Shown: positions 51,923-61,485 of the stretch, in pieces
Layout of the letters: each line of letters starts with the position of its first letter
How positions within the stretch are numbered: the stretch's first letter is position 1
Assembly: GCA_025148965.1 (NCBI GenBank)
Contig: CP102273.1
Location: 1,364,001-1,428,000 of the forward strand
Source of the DNA: Intestinibacter bartlettii
Lineage (GTDB): Bacteria; Bacillota; Clostridia; Peptostreptococcales; Peptostreptococcaceae
Direction: 5' to 3'
Length of the DNA stretch: 64,000 bases
Made by a program: the position numbers and the translations under genes
Notes under the pieces: generated by a model
What the model was told of the DNA's origin: nothing
Databases searched by the model: none
The model's input: only the letters and a program-made list of their open reading frames with translations

Positions 51923-52837
51923 ATGAATAAAATTATTAATATTTTAAAGCCAACCGGGATGACATCTCATGATGTAGTTAGCTGCGTCAGAAGAACGTTA
52001 AATATGAAAAAGGTTGGTCACACAGGAACACTAGATCCAGATGCTGCAGGAGTACTTCCTATATGTTTAGGAAGAGCTACTAAAGTAAGTGAGCTTATTT
52101 TAAATAAAGATAAGTCTTATATTTGTGAATTGACACTAGGAATAGAGACAGACACATATGATTCATCAGGGACTATTTTATATAGAAATGATGATTTAAA
52201 TATAGAAGAATCTAAAATAAGAGAAGCTTTTAAATCACAAGAAGGTGAGATAAACCAAATGCCACCAGTTTATTCTGCTTTAAAAGTAAATGGACAAAAG
52301 ATGTGCGATTTGGCTAGGAAAGGTAAGGCAGATTCAATAGATATAAAGCCTAGAAAAGTAAATATAAAAAAGATAGAGATTTTAAATATATCTAATAACA
52401 AAATAACATTTTATGTAAAATGTTCAAAAGGAACATATGTAAGAAGTATATGTCATGATATAGGAGAATATCTAAATTGTGGTGGACACATGTCTTTTTT
52501 ACTTAGAACTTCATCGGGCAAATTCAATCTAGATAATGCAATAACACTAGAAGAATTAGAAGATTTAAAGAATAATGGGCATTTAGAGGACCATCTATAT
52601 GATGTAGACTATGTTTTAGACAATTTAGATGCAGTAGATTTAAAACCTAGTGCACAAAAATATTATACTAATGGTGGTGTCATTGACTCAAGAAGATTTA
52701 ATATAAAAGAATCTAAAAATAGTGATGCAGAAAACTATCTCGTGAGAGTTTATTGTGAAAACATTTTTATAGGTGTGGGAAAAATATTAAAAGATAATAA
52801 CACGATGACCCTAAAAAGTGATAAACTCTTTATATAG
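51923..52837 (+). CDS. truB: tRNA pseudouridine-55 synthase TruB
   Basis: Forms pseudouridine 55 in the T-loop of tRNAs. The 304-aa protein has NILKPTGMTSHDVVSCVRR, the catalytic Asp in VGHTGTLDPDAAGVLP (D38), TLGIETDTYDSSG, QMPPVYSALKVNGQKMCDLARKG and CSKGTYVRSICHDIG. A C-terminal PUA-like segment follows. AAGGATG precedes the ATG, 11 bases after nrnA. ribF follows after 28 bases. Confidence 0.97.
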   Translation: MNKIINILKPTGMTSHDVVSCVRRTLNMKKVGHTGTLDPDAAGVLPICLGRATKVSELILNKDKSYICELTLGIETDTYDSSGTILYRNDDLNIEESKIREAFKSQEGEINQMPPVYSALKVNGQKMCDLARKGKADSIDIKPRKVNIKKIEILNISNNKITFYVKCSKGTYVRSICHDIGEYLNCGGHMSFLLRTSSGKFNLDNAITLEELEDLKNNGHLEDHLYDVDYVLDNLDAVDLKPSAQKYYTNGGVIDSRRFNIKESKNSDAENYLVRVYCENIFIGVGKILKDNNTMTLKSDKLFI

Positions 52838-52865
52838 TAAATAATATTTCGGTGGGGAAAAAATA

Positions 52866-53795
52866 ATGATAGTTATAACATCTTTAGAAGAATTGGAACA
52901 AATAAATAAAAGTGCTGTCACAATAGGCAAGTTTGATGGTCTTCATAAGGGTCATAAAGCCCTTATAGAGAAGACTGTAGATTATGCAAAAAAAAATAAC
53001 ATGAAAAGTGTAGTATTTACCTTTTCGAATCATCCAGCCAATTTCTTTGAAAGTGAAAAGGTAAGAAAAATTATTACTAATAAAGATAAGATTAACACTA
53101 TGAAAGATTTAGGGGTTGATATTGTTATAAATCTCCCATTTGATGAATTTATGACAAAAATATCAGCTATAGATTTCGTGGAAAAAATTTTAGTAAAAAA
53201 ATTAAATGCAAAAAAAATATATGTGGGTCATGATTTTACCTTTGCAAGAAATAAAGAAGGAGATGCGATTTTATTGAAGGCATTAGGCGGAGAATACGAT
53301 TTTGATGTGGATATAGTAAAACCAATAAAGATAAATAATATAAGGGTAAGTAGCACATATATAAGAAATTTATTGGCTCAAGGTAAGGTAGAAAGTGTAA
53401 AAGAGTATTTAGGAAGTAACTATATCGTTGAAGGTATAGTTATAGAAGGTAAACAAATAGGTAGAACTATGGGATTTCCGACTGCAAATCTAAAATTCAA
53501 AGAGAACTTAATACTTCCGAGAATAGGAATATATGCTACAAAAGTGTATATTGGAGATAAAGTATATATAGGTGCTACAAATATAGGTTTTAATCCGACT
53601 GTAAGAGTTGAAAAATTATCAATTGAAACTCATATACTACAGTTTAATGAAGATATTTATGGAAAAAATATAAAAATAGAATTTTTAGAAAGAATAAGAG
53701 ATGAGAAAAAATTCAACTCTTTAGATGAATTAAAACAACAACTTAAAAATGATACAAAAAAAATATATGAAAAGTATATTTGCAAAAGTAATTAA
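52866..53795 (+). CDS. ribF: Bifunctional riboflavin kinase / FAD synthetase
   Basis: Converts riboflavin to FMN and FAD. The 309-aa protein has the nucleotidyltransferase half at the N-terminus (VTIGKFDGLHKGHKALIEK, FTFSNHPANFF, VGHDFTFARNKEGD, RVSSTYIRNLLAQGKV) and the riboflavin kinase half at the C-terminus (GRTMGFPTANLKF, LPRIGIYATKVYI, ATNIGFNPTV, ETHILQFNEDIYGKNI). The start has GGTGGGG upstream. Its 3' end carries the -35 of the rpsO promoter. The linkage truB-ribF-rpsO matches B. subtilis truB-ribC-rpsO. Confidence 0.97.
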   Translation: MIVITSLEELEQINKSAVTIGKFDGLHKGHKALIEKTVDYAKKNNMKSVVFTFSNHPANFFESEKVRKIITNKDKINTMKDLGVDIVINLPFDEFMTKISAIDFVEKILVKKLNAKKIYVGHDFTFARNKEGDAILLKALGGEYDFDVDIVKPIKINNIRVSSTYIRNLLAQGKVESVKEYLGSNYIVEGIVIEGKQIGRTMGFPTANLKFKENLILPRIGIYATKVYIGDKVYIGATNIGFNPTVRVEKLSIETHILQFNEDIYGKNIKIEFLERIRDEKKFNSLDELKQQLKNDTKKIYEKYICKSN

Positions 53796-53808
53796 CTTAT
53801 GTTAAAAT
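53780..53808 (+). promoter_or_regulatory. rpsO promoter, overlapping the ribF 3' end
   Basis: TTGCAA (53780-53785), 17-base spacer, TAAAAT (53803-53808) with extended TGT. Start near 53815, at the head of the structured leader. Confidence 0.7.
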
Positions 53809-53814
53809 AGACAA

Positions 53815-53892
53815 GGAAGTTAACCATTACTCGGCATCTGAATACTCCAATCACTGCTTAGTAAATGGCGCTTATAAAAAAATTAACGGAGG
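53815..53892 (+). ncRNA. Probable S15 (rpsO) autoregulatory leader
   Basis: Two nested stems precede rpsO. CCATTACT (53824-53831) pairs with AGTAAATGG (53860-53868, one bulge), and outer GTTAA (53819-53823) pairs with TTAAC (53883-53887), which directly abuts the GGAGG ribosome site (53888-53892). This fits S15 leaders, in which S15 binds its own mRNA to control translation. The specific structural class is not established here. Confidence 0.6.
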
Positions 53893-53903
53893 TACATCAC
53901 AAG

Positions 53904-54158
53904 ATGAACAAACAAGAAATAATCAAAGAATTTGGAAGAAAAGAAGGAGATACTGGTTCTCCAGAAGTACAAATAGCTTTATTAACAGCTAGAATAAATG
54001 AACTAAACGATCACTTAAGAGTTCATAAAAAAGACCACCATTCAAGAAGAGGACTTTTAAAAATGGTTGGTAGAAGAAGAAACTTATTAGCTTACCTAAA
54101 AGAAAAAGACCTAGAAGGTTACAGAGCTTTAATAGCAAAATTAGGATTAAGAAAATAG
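53904..54158 (+). CDS. rpsO: 30S ribosomal protein S15
   Basis: S15 binds the 16S rRNA central-domain three-way junction. The 84-aa protein starts [28 protein letters not shown] and contains [30 protein letters not shown] and a GLRK tail. An upstream in-frame ATG at 53865 lies inside the leader stem, before the ribosome site GGAGG (53888-53892), so it is not the start. It has its own promoter, leader and terminator. Confidence 0.97.
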   Translation: MNKQEIIKEFGRKEGDTGSPEVQIALLTARINELNDHLRVHKKDHHSRRGLLKMVGRRRNLLAYLKEKDLEGYRALIAKLGLRK

Positions 54159-54175
54159 TTTTATTACTTTTGACT

Positions 54176-54209
54176 AAAAAGCAGGTATACGTAAATACTT
54201 GCTTTTTTT
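54176..54209 (+). terminator. Terminator after rpsO
   Basis: AAAAAGCAGGTAT pairs with AATACTTGCTTTTT (one G-U) and is followed by T's. Confidence 0.85.
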
Positions 54210-54295
54210 GTATTTAAGATACTAGGAATGGATATTATAATTATATAACTATAAATAGGAATAAAATAATAATTTTAAGCAAGGGGGCTTAGGTC

Positions 54296-55138
54296 ATGAA
54301 AATAAAACTAATTTGTGACAGTATGTGTGATATTCCAGAAGAAATAGTAAATAAAGAGTTTGTAGAAATGATACCCTTGACAATAAATATTGATGGTAAA
54401 GAGTATAAAGACGGAGTAGATTTTACAAAAGAACAATTTTACGATATATTAAAAAAATGTGACAATCTACCAAAAACATCACAAGTAACGTATGTTGATT
54501 TTAAAAATATATTTGAAAAATACACAAAAGAAGGATACGATGTTATATGTATAACAGGTTCTTCAAAAGCTTCAGGAACATTCCAAAGTGCTAACTTAGC
54601 AAAAGCTGATGTGGAAGGAAATATATATATTTTTGACAGTCTATTTTTATCATTAGGAAGTGGACAATACGTTATAAAAGCGAGTCATTTAATCGAAGAA
54701 GGAAATTTAAATGCAAGTGAAATAATACAAGAATTAGAAAACATGAGAAAAGATGTAAATCTATTATTTGTTCCTTTTACACTTGAGTATTTAAAACAAA
54801 GTGGAAGACTTCCAAGTGTAGTTTCTTTTGTAGGTAATATGTTAAGCATAAAACCTATATGTACTATGGAAGATGGAAAAAACAAAATAGTATCTAAAGT
54901 AAGGGGAACTAAACAAATAGCATCTAAACTAGTAGATATGATTTTAGAATTAAATGATGGAAATGTAGAAGATAAAATTATAACTATAGGTTATGGATCA
55001 AATGAAGATGATTTTAAGAGATTACAAGAAGAAGTATCTAAAAAAATAAATGCTAAAAAAATTTATATAACACGAGGTGGATCTTGTATATGTTCACATA
55101 CAGGACCAGAAATTTTAGCTATAAGTTCTTCTTATTAA
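54296..55138 (+). CDS. DegV family fatty-acid-binding protein
   Basis: A 280-aa DegV protein. DegV/FakB proteins bind a fatty acid and, with the kinase FakA, generate acyl-phosphate for phospholipid synthesis. Visible motifs: CDSMCDIPEEIV, IPLTINIDGKEYKDGVDFT, KTSQVT (lipid-head-group Thr/Ser), ITGSSKASGTFQSA, LKQSGRLP and MLSIKPICTMEDGK. No fakA gene is nearby. GGGGGCTTAGGTC precedes the ATG. The gene is flanked by the rpsO terminator and the pnp upstream region; a weak hairpin CAAATAAA/TTTATTTG lies at 55178-55199. Confidence 0.92.
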   Translation: MKIKLICDSMCDIPEEIVNKEFVEMIPLTINIDGKEYKDGVDFTKEQFYDILKKCDNLPKTSQVTYVDFKNIFEKYTKEGYDVICITGSSKASGTFQSANLAKADVEGNIYIFDSLFLSLGSGQYVIKASHLIEEGNLNASEIIQELENMRKDVNLLFVPFTLEYLKQSGRLPSVVSFVGNMLSIKPICTMEDGKNKIVSKVRGTKQIASKLVDMILELNDGNVEDKIITIGYGSNEDDFKRLQEEVSKKINAKKIYITRGGSCICSHTGPEILAISSSY

Positions 55139-55267
55139 AAAATAAATACATAATAACACTAAGCCTTATAGATTTTTCAAATAAATACTTTTTTATTTGT
55201 AATATTTTTGATAATATATTAAAGAGAATGAAAAAGGGTTTTAGTATAAGAGGAGGTACAAGCATTA

Positions 55268-57373
55268 ATGTTTGAACATAAAATTTTTACAATGGAATTA
55301 GCAGGCAGAGAACTGTCTGTGGAGATAGGTAAAATAGCGCAATTAGCAAGCGGAAGTGCTATACTTAAATACGGGGAGACTATGGTAATGGTCAATGTAT
55401 CTAAGTCAGCTGAACCAAGAGAAGGAGTAGATTTCTTCCCTCTAAGTGTCGATTATGAAGAAAAATTATATTCAGTTGGTAAAATACCAGGTGGATTCTT
55501 AAAAAGAGAAGGTAAAGCATCTGAAAAAGCGACACTTACATCAAGACTTATTGATAGACCAATAAGACCATTATTCCCAAAAGGATTTAGAAATGATGTA
55601 CAAGTTGTTGCAACTGTATTATCAGTAGATCACGACTGCACACCAGATGTAGTAGCTATGATAGGTTCATCAGTAGCTTTATCAATATCAGAAATACCAT
55701 TTAACGGACCAACTGGTTCTGTAAATGTAGGTCTTGTTGATGGAGCATTAGTAATAAATCCTACTGCAGAACAAAGAGAAAAAAGTTCACTACACCTTAC
55801 TGTTTCAGGAACAAAAGATGCAGTAATGATGGTTGAAGCAGGGGCAGACGAAGTACCAGAATCATTAATGCTTGAAGCGATACTTACAGCTCATGAAGAA
55901 ATCAAAAAAATAGTTGCATTTATAGAAGAAATAGTAGCAGAAGTTGGTAAAGAAAAAATGGAATTCATAGAGCCAAAAGCTGATGAAGATATAGAAGCAA
56001 AAGTTCGTGAATTAGCTACTGACAAAATGAAAGAAGCTGTAAGAGTAATAGAAAAATTAGAAAGACAAGAAGCTATGGACGCTGTTAAAAATGAAGTTCT
56101 AGATAGTTTTGATGAAGAAGCACTAGAAGAATTTGGTGGCGATATAGTAGCTGTTTTAGATAAAATAATAAAAGAAGAAGTTAGAAAAATGATAGTGCAT
56201 GAAGGTAGAAGACCTGATGCTAGAAAAACTGATGAAATAAGACCAATATGGTGTGACTGTGGATTTATACCTAGAACTCACGGTTCAGGATTATTCACAA
56301 GAGGTCAAACTCAAGTAATGACAATAACAACTCTAGGAGCACTTGGAGATGTTCAAATACTTGATGGATTAGACGAAGAAGAATCTAAAAGATATATGCA
56401 CCACTACAACTTCCCAGCATACTCTGTAGGTGAAGTTAGACCATCTAGAGGTCCAGGAAGAAGAGAAATCGGTCACGGTGCATTAGCAGAAAGAGCATTA
56501 CTTCCAGTAATACCATCTAAAGAAGAGTTCCCATATGCAATAAGACTTGTATCAGAAGTATTAAGTTCAAATGGTTCTACTTCTCAAGGTAGTGTTTGTG
56601 GTTCAACTTTATCGCTTTTAGATGCAGGTGTACCTATAAAAGATATGGTTGCAGGTATAGCAATGGGTCTTATAGAACAAGATGGAAAAATAGCTATACT
56701 TTCAGATATACAAGGTATGGAAGATCACTTAGGAGATATGGACTTTAAAGTTGCTGGTACAGAACATGGTATAACAGCTATACAAATGGATATAAAAATA
56801 GCTGGTATAGATGAAGAAATACTAAGAACAGCTCTTGCACAAGCTAGAGTAGGTAGACTACACATATTAAATGAAATGAGAAAAACTATAGACGCTCCAA
56901 GACCACATTTATCTAAATATGCACCTAAAATAATAACTATGAATATAAATCCAGATAAAATAAGAGACGTTATAGGACCAGGTGGAAAAGTTATAACTAA
57001 AATAATAGATGAAACTGGTGTTAAAATAGACATAGAACAAACTGGTGAAGTATTTATATCAGGTATAGATCAAGAAATGATAGATTTAGCACAAAAGAAA
57101 ATATCAGATATAGTTGCAGAAGTAGAAGTAGGACAAGTATATAAAGGTAAAGTAACTAGAATACTTAACTTCGGTGCTTTTGTAGAATTACTTCCAGGTA
57201 AAGAAGGTCTACTTCATATATCTCATATAGCTCATGAAAGAGTAAATAAAGTTGAAGATGTATTAAACATTGGTGATGAAGTAGAAGTTAAAGTTACTGA
57301 AATAGATGAAAAAGGAAGAGTTAATGTATCTAGAAAAGCATTACTTCCTAAACCAAAAAAAGATCATAAATAA
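55268..57373 (+). CDS. pnp: Polyribonucleotide nucleotidyltransferase (PNPase)
   Basis: 3'-5' phosphorolytic exoribonuclease. The 701-aa protein has two RNase PH-like halves (first: [57 protein letters not shown]; second: [56 protein letters not shown]), a helical linker, then KH ([15 protein letters not shown]) and S1 ([31 protein letters not shown]) domains. AGGAGGTAC precedes the ATG. Located after rpsO as in most bacteria but separated by degV here. Confidence 0.98.
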   Translation: MFEHKIFTMELAGRELSVEIGKIAQLASGSAILKYGETMVMVNVSKSAEPREGVDFFPLSVDYEEKLYSVGKIPGGFLKREGKASEKATLTSRLIDRPIRPLFPKGFRNDVQVVATVLSVDHDCTPDVVAMIGSSVALSISEIPFNGPTGSVNVGLVDGALVINPTAEQREKSSLHLTVSGTKDAVMMVEAGADEVPESLMLEAILTAHEEIKKIVAFIEEIVAEVGKEKMEFIEPKADEDIEAKVRELATDKMKEAVRVIEKLERQEAMDAVKNEVLDSFDEEALEEFGGDIVAVLDKIIKEEVRKMIVHEGRRPDARKTDEIRPIWCDCGFIPRTHGSGLFTRGQTQVMTITTLGALGDVQILDGLDEEESKRYMHHYNFPAYSVGEVRPSRGPGRREIGHGALAERALLPVIPSKEEFPYAIRLVSEVLSSNGSTSQGSVCGSTLSLLDAGVPIKDMVAGIAMGLIEQDGKIAILSDIQGMEDHLGDMDFKVAGTEHGITAIQMDIKIAGIDEEILRTALAQARVGRLHILNEMRKTIDAPRPHLSKYAPKIITMNINPDKIRDVIGPGGKVITKIIDETGVKIDIEQTGEVFISGIDQEMIDLAQKKISDIVAEVEVGQVYKGKVTRILNFGAFVELLPGKEGLLHISHIAHERVNKVEDVLNIGDEVEVKVTEIDEKGRVNVSRKALLPKPKKDHK

Positions 57374-57404
57374 ATTTTAAATTAATAAAAATTTATAGAT
57401 AGAT

Positions 57405-57438
57405 AAAAAATCTTTCCGATATACGGAAAGATTTTTTT
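57405..57438 (+). terminator. Terminator after pnp
   Basis: AAAAAATCTTTCCG pairs with CGGAAAGATTTTTT around ATATA. Confidence 0.9.
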
Positions 57439-57548
57439 GTTTTTAAATATAAATAACATGTACAATAAATTACTTTAAAATGAGAATAAAATACCTCCTA
57501 TTAAAATAATATGTAATATAGAATTGAACTTATAAGGGGGAGCTCAAT

Positions 57549-58301
57549 ATGGTAATGATGGTACTTAGCAAAAGTAAATTAAAAAAGATAGTTATTTTTA
57601 TACTGATAGTTGCATTTATAATTGGAGGTATAGCATACATATTAAAAAATAGAACACAAGATACAATGAATTTACTCGATATGGCTGGCAATACCCAACC
57701 ATATACAATGGGAACATTAAGAAATAGTGGCCACGTTGCAATTACTTGCAACGTGGATTTGGGTTGGGAAGATGAATACATAGAAAAAATTTTAGAGATT
57801 TTAGATAATGAGAATGTAAAAATAACTTTCGCAGTTACTGGTAAGTGGGCAGAAAATAAACAAGATTTACTTTTGAAAATGAAAGCCAAGGGGCATGAAA
57901 TTGCAAACCATGGATATCAACATTTAAATTACGATACGCTTTCTTATGATGAAAATTTCAATCAAATAAAGAAATCAAAACAAGCAATAGAAGATGTAAC
58001 TAAAACAAAAAGTAAATTTTTTCAAGCGCCATCAGGAGCATTTGGTGATGATACAGTAAAAGCAGCAAATGATTTAGGATATATCTGTTATAAGTGGGAT
58101 GTAGATACTATCGATTGGATGGACAAGGATAATCCAGATAAGATAATACAAAGAATACAAAAGAAAGATATAAAAGATGGAAGCATAGTTTTGATGCATC
58201 CTACTAAGGCTACAAGTATATGTCTAGATGAAATAATATCCATAATAAGAACAAGAGGATATGTTCCAGGCAAATTAAGTGATGTATTTTCCAATGAATA
58301 A
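57549..58301 (+). CDS. ylxY: Polysaccharide deacetylase family protein (YlxY-like)
   Basis: A 250-aa membrane-anchored protein of the NodB superfamily. One membrane segment (~15-34: IFILIVAFIIGGIAYIL) is followed by the NodB domain. Motif 1 is unusual, ITCNVDLGWED instead of TFDDG. The metal-type motif NHGYQHLNY is present, motif 3 is FFQAPSGAFG, then WDVDTIDW and VLMHPT. The first acidic residue may be replaced by Asn, so activity is uncertain. Position between pnp and the M16 gene equals B. subtilis ylxY, linked to sporulation. GGGGGAGC precedes the ATG. A perfect 26-nt hairpin lies within the codons of motif 1. Confidence 0.88.
   Translation: MVMMVLSKSKLKKIVIFILIVAFIIGGIAYILKNRTQDTMNLLDMAGNTQPYTMGTLRNSGHVAITCNVDLGWEDEYIEKILEILDNENVKITFAVTGKWAENKQDLLLKMKAKGHEIANHGYQHLNYDTLSYDENFNQIKKSKQAIEDVTKTKSKFFQAPSGAFGDDTVKAANDLGYICYKWDVDTIDWMDKDNPDKIIQRIQKKDIKDGSIVLMHPTKATSICLDEIISIIRTRGYVPGKLSDVFSNE
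57731..57756 (+). repeat. Perfect 11-bp inverted repeat inside the ylxY coding region
   Basis: The arm CCACGTTGCAA (57731-57741), loop TTAC and its exact complement (57746-57756). It is unusually GC-rich for this sequence and lies in the codons of the NodB motif 1 region. Confidence 0.8.
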
Positions 58302-58308
58302 TTTTAAC

Positions 58309-58337
58309 TTGTATAAATTAAATGTGTACACTATAAT
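58309..58337 (+). promoter_or_regulatory. Promoter of the M16 peptidase gene
   Basis: TTGTAT (58309-58314), 17-base spacer, TATAAT (58332-58337). Confidence 0.7.
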
Positions 58338-58381
58338 AAATACATATATAATTTTCAATATTTAAACAATTGGAGGACAGT

Positions 58382-59623
58382 ATGTACAAATGTCAGACCT
58401 TGGAAAATGGACTTACTATAATTGGTGAAGAAATTCCATATTTAAAGTCAATATCTTTAGGAATTTGGGTTAAAGCCGGCTCAATTATAGAAACAAAAGA
58501 AAATAGTGGAGTATCACATTTTATAGAACATATGCTATTTAAAGGAACAAAAAATAGATCATCAAAAGAATTGGCAAGAGAGATAGATAATTTAGGTGGT
58601 ATATTAAATGCTTTTACAAGTAAAGAATGTACATGTTTTTATGTTAAATTATTAGATGAGCATATCGATATAGGAATAGAGGTACTTAGCGATATGATAC
58701 TAAATTCATGTTTTGATAAAAAAGACATAGAAAAAGAAAAATCTGTAATTTTAGAAGAATTAAAAATGTATGAAGATTCTCCAGATGATTTATCATACGA
58801 CTTACTTCTTGAAAATATTTATAAAGACCATAGTTTAGGAATGAATATTTTAGGAGATAGAAATACTTTAAAAAACTTCAAAAGAGAAAATATTTTAGAT
58901 TACTACAATAAATATTATGTGCCAAACAATTCTGTAATATCTATTTGTGGTAATTTTAACTTTGAAGAAATTGTAGAAAAAATAAAAGATAAATTTAAAA
59001 CTTGGGAAGCAAAAGAAGCAAGTATAAATACAACAGAACCTAAATTCAATCCTTGTATTATTAAAAAGAACAAGGATATAGAACAAGTTAACTTGGCAAT
59101 TAATTTGAAAGCTATACCTATGATAAATGATAGAGAAGTTTACGCACTATCAGTTGTAAACAATGTTTTTGGAGGAAGTATAAGCTCTAGATTATTTCAA
59201 AAGATACGTGAGGAAAAAGGTTTAGTTTATTCTATATATTCTTCACAAACTCTATATCAAGAATGTGGAGAATTGGGAATATTTGCTAGTACTAGTAATG
59301 AGAATGTAGAAGAAGTATATAAACTTATATTAGATGAAATTGATTTAATAAGAAATGAATATATTTCATTACAAGAAATACATGAGAGCAAAGAACAACT
59401 AAAAGGAAGTTACATGCTAGATCGTGAAAGCACTAGCAGCAGGATGATGTCAAACGGTAAGAATTTACTTATGAGAAATAAAGTAGATGATGAACAAGAT
59501 ATTATAGATTATATTAATAACGTGGAATATCAAGACGTAGTTGAAATAATTGAAAAAGTATTTAATAAAGAAAACATAGGTGTTTGTATAGTAGGTAAAG
59601 ACGTAGAAAATATAAGTTTATAA
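58382..59623 (+). CDS. mlpA: M16 family zinc peptidase (MlpA/YmxG-like)
   Basis: A 413-aa pitrilysin-type peptidase. The inverted zinc motif HFIEH is at H46-E49-H50 with the downstream Glu in EKSVILEELKMYEDSPDD. Other signatures are GIWVKAGSI, NAFTSKECTCFYVK, VPNNSVISICGNF, NVFGGSISSRLFQKIREEKGLVYSIYS and GELGIFAST. B. subtilis MlpA has this form and location (pnp-ylxY-mlpA-ymxH). Despite its mitochondrial-processing-peptidase likeness the substrates are unknown. TTGGAGG precedes the ATG at 58382; the upstream frame extension has no ribosome site. Confidence 0.93.
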   Translation: MYKCQTLENGLTIIGEEIPYLKSISLGIWVKAGSIIETKENSGVSHFIEHMLFKGTKNRSSKELAREIDNLGGILNAFTSKECTCFYVKLLDEHIDIGIEVLSDMILNSCFDKKDIEKEKSVILEELKMYEDSPDDLSYDLLLENIYKDHSLGMNILGDRNTLKNFKRENILDYYNKYYVPNNSVISICGNFNFEEIVEKIKDKFKTWEAKEASINTTEPKFNPCIIKKNKDIEQVNLAINLKAIPMINDREVYALSVVNNVFGGSISSRLFQKIREEKGLVYSIYSSQTLYQECGELGIFASTSNENVEEVYKLILDEIDLIRNEYISLQEIHESKEQLKGSYMLDRESTSSRMMSNGKNLLMRNKVDDEQDIIDYINNVEYQDVVEIIEKVFNKENIGVCIVGKDVENISL

Positions 59624-59805
59624 AATATAATCCCATAATACATTTAATTACTTAATATAATAAGAAGCTTAATATATTAAGTATATGCATTTAAGAAAGT
59701 CAAAATAAAAGTTTATTAACTACTTAAAGTTTAGTATTAAATTTTAAAGTATTAAAAACTATAAAATTTAATAAATAATGATTTTCTTGTATTGGAGGGA
59801 TATTT

Positions 59806-60051
59806 ATGTATTTATCTGAAATAGCAGGTAAGGAAATTGTAAACCTAACCACAGGGGAAAGGTTAGGAGTAGTTGGAGAATGTGATATTATAGTAGATGA
59901 GGTAACAGGAGACATATTAGCTTTATCAATACCGAGAGAAAGAGGTTTTTTAGGGCTTAGAAAAGATAAAGAAGTGTTAGAAGTTCCTTGGAGAAATGTC
60001 AGAAAGATTGGAAATGATATGATAATAATAGAATATGAAGGAATATATTAG
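59806..60051 (+). CDS. ymxH: YlmC/YmxH family PRC-barrel protein
   Basis: An 81-aa PRC-barrel protein (YLSEIAGKEIVNLTTGERLGVVGECDIIVDEVTGDILALSIP, then LEVPWRNVRKIGNDMIII). The family is associated with sporulation in Firmicutes (YlmC/YmxH), molecular role unknown. TTGGAGGG precedes the ATG. The 182-base gap before it is very AT-rich, holding only an inverted repeat ACTTAATATA/TATATTAAGT and no clear terminator. The aspartokinase gene follows after 9 bases, so the two are cotranscribed. Confidence 0.88.
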   Translation: MYLSEIAGKEIVNLTTGERLGVVGECDIIVDEVTGDILALSIPRERGFLGLRKDKEVLEVPWRNVRKIGNDMIIIEYEGIY

Positions 60052-60060
60052 GAGGATTCA

Positions 60061-61269
60061 ATGGAAGTTTTAGTACAAAAGTTTGGTGGCACATCAGTAG
60101 CCTCATATGAAAAGATGAAAGAAGTTTGTAAAATAATAGAGGCACATAAAGAAAAATATAAAGATATAGCAGTAGTAGTATCAGCTATGGGGAGAAAAGG
60201 GGCTCCTTATGCTACTGATACACTTATAGGAATGTGTACAAATATAAATGATAGACCGACAAAAAGAGAACTTGATATGATAATGTCATGTGGAGAAATT
60301 ATATCAGGAACAATACTAGCAACTATGTTAGATTCAATGGGTATACCAGCTACATTTTTAACTGGAACTCAAGCTGGTATAATAACTACAAAGGCATTTT
60401 CAAATGCTAAAATAAAAAAAATAAATCCAAAGAAAATCCAAAGGGAATTAGCTGATGGAAAAGTTGTAATAATAGCAGGATTCCAAGGTGGAACAGAAGA
60501 TGGAGAAATAACTACATTAGGTAGAGGGGGTTCCGATACATCTGCAGTTGCTATAGGTAAAGCTTTAGGAAGTGATTTAGTTCAAATCTATACAGATGTC
60601 GATGGTATAATGACTGCTGACCCAAGAATAGAACCTGATGCTAAAGTATTAAAATATGCAGATTATGATGAAGTATTCCAAATGGCGGAAAATGGAGCGA
60701 AAGTTATACATCCAAGAGCTGTAGAACTTGCTAAAAATGCAGATATAATACTTCAAATAAAAAATACTTACAACCCAACTTTTGAAGGAACAAAAATAGG
60801 TCCAGCTAGTATGTTAAAAGATGCATATGAAGATAGCTCAAAAACTAAATTTATGAGTGCTGTAGCACATAGAGATAAAATAGCTCAAGTAAAAGTTATA
60901 GGAAGTGAAGAAGATTTTTCTGACATATTAAATGAAATGGAAGACAGACATATAAATATGGATATGATAAACTTCCTTACTGAAAAAAAGGCATTTGCGC
61001 TTGATGTAAGCAATCTAGATGAAGTTGAAAATATTTTAAAACAACATGATGTAGAATATGAAATAAAACCTGATTGTGCTAAAGTAACATTGATAGGAAA
61101 TAAAGTTACAGAAACACCAGGGGTTATAGCAAAAATAATGAGAGCTTTAAATGCTGAAAATATAACGTTACTTCAATCTTCAGATTCTTACAATTCACTA
61201 TCTTGCCTTGTAGATGAAAAAGATATGGTAACAACAGTTCATGTTATACATAATGCATTCTCTGCATAA
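60061..61269 (+). CDS. dapG: Aspartokinase (DapG-like)
   Basis: First step of the aspartate pathway to lysine, diaminopimelate, threonine and methionine. The 402-aa protein begins VLVQKFGGTSVASYEKMKEV, has MSCGEIISGTILATML, TTLGRGGSDTSAVAIGKAL, YTDVDGIMTADPRI and MAENGAKVIHPRAVELA. Two C-terminal ACT domains (~265-400) provide feedback control. It occupies the position of B. subtilis dapG, but dpaAB, asd and dapA, present around dapG there, are missing. No lysine riboswitch precedes it. AGGAGG precedes the ATG. Confidence 0.95.
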   Translation: MEVLVQKFGGTSVASYEKMKEVCKIIEAHKEKYKDIAVVVSAMGRKGAPYATDTLIGMCTNINDRPTKRELDMIMSCGEIISGTILATMLDSMGIPATFLTGTQAGIITTKAFSNAKIKKINPKKIQRELADGKVVIIAGFQGGTEDGEITTLGRGGSDTSAVAIGKALGSDLVQIYTDVDGIMTADPRIEPDAKVLKYADYDEVFQMAENGAKVIHPRAVELAKNADIILQIKNTYNPTFEGTKIGPASMLKDAYEDSSKTKFMSAVAHRDKIAQVKVIGSEEDFSDILNEMEDRHINMDMINFLTEKKAFALDVSNLDEVENILKQHDVEYEIKPDCAKVTLIGNKVTETPGVIAKIMRALNAENITLLQSSDSYNSLSCLVDEKDMVTTVHVIHNAFSA

Positions 61270-61289
61270 ATAAAAGTTACATAAATAAC

Positions 61290-61322
61290 AAATAGGCTTA
61301 TCTTTTATGATAGCCTATTTTT
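61290..61322 (+). terminator. Terminator after the aspartokinase gene
   Basis: AAATAGGCTTATC pairs with GATAGCCTATTT (one bulge), followed by T's. Confidence 0.8.
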
Positions 61323-61485
61323 AATGTGTAAAAATATTTCCCATATATATGTATTTACTTTATAATAAAATTTTCTATTTTGGATAAAATATTTCTGTAT
61401 AAGAAATGTTTAAATTTTTCTATAAAATTAAATATAATATAGCAGAATTTATAAATTACTGTTATGTAATATAAGGAGTGGAAAT

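Noticed and set aside
53865-53903. Longer S15 start (13 extra residues)
   Set aside because: The ATG lies inside the leader stem and upstream of the real GGAGG site; S15 proteins do not carry this extension.
55178-55199. Terminator between degV and pnp
   Set aside because: The CAAATAAA/TTTATTTG stem is all A-T plus one C-G and lacks a clean T run, so it is too weak to call.
55084-55275. 63-aa open frame between degV and pnp
   Set aside because: Starts inside degV in another frame and overlaps the pnp start; no ribosome site; composition reflects AT-rich noise.
59624-60060. Lysine riboswitch before the aspartokinase
   Set aside because: No conserved L-box core is visible; the gap is plain AT-rich sequence and the gene is coupled to ymxH.
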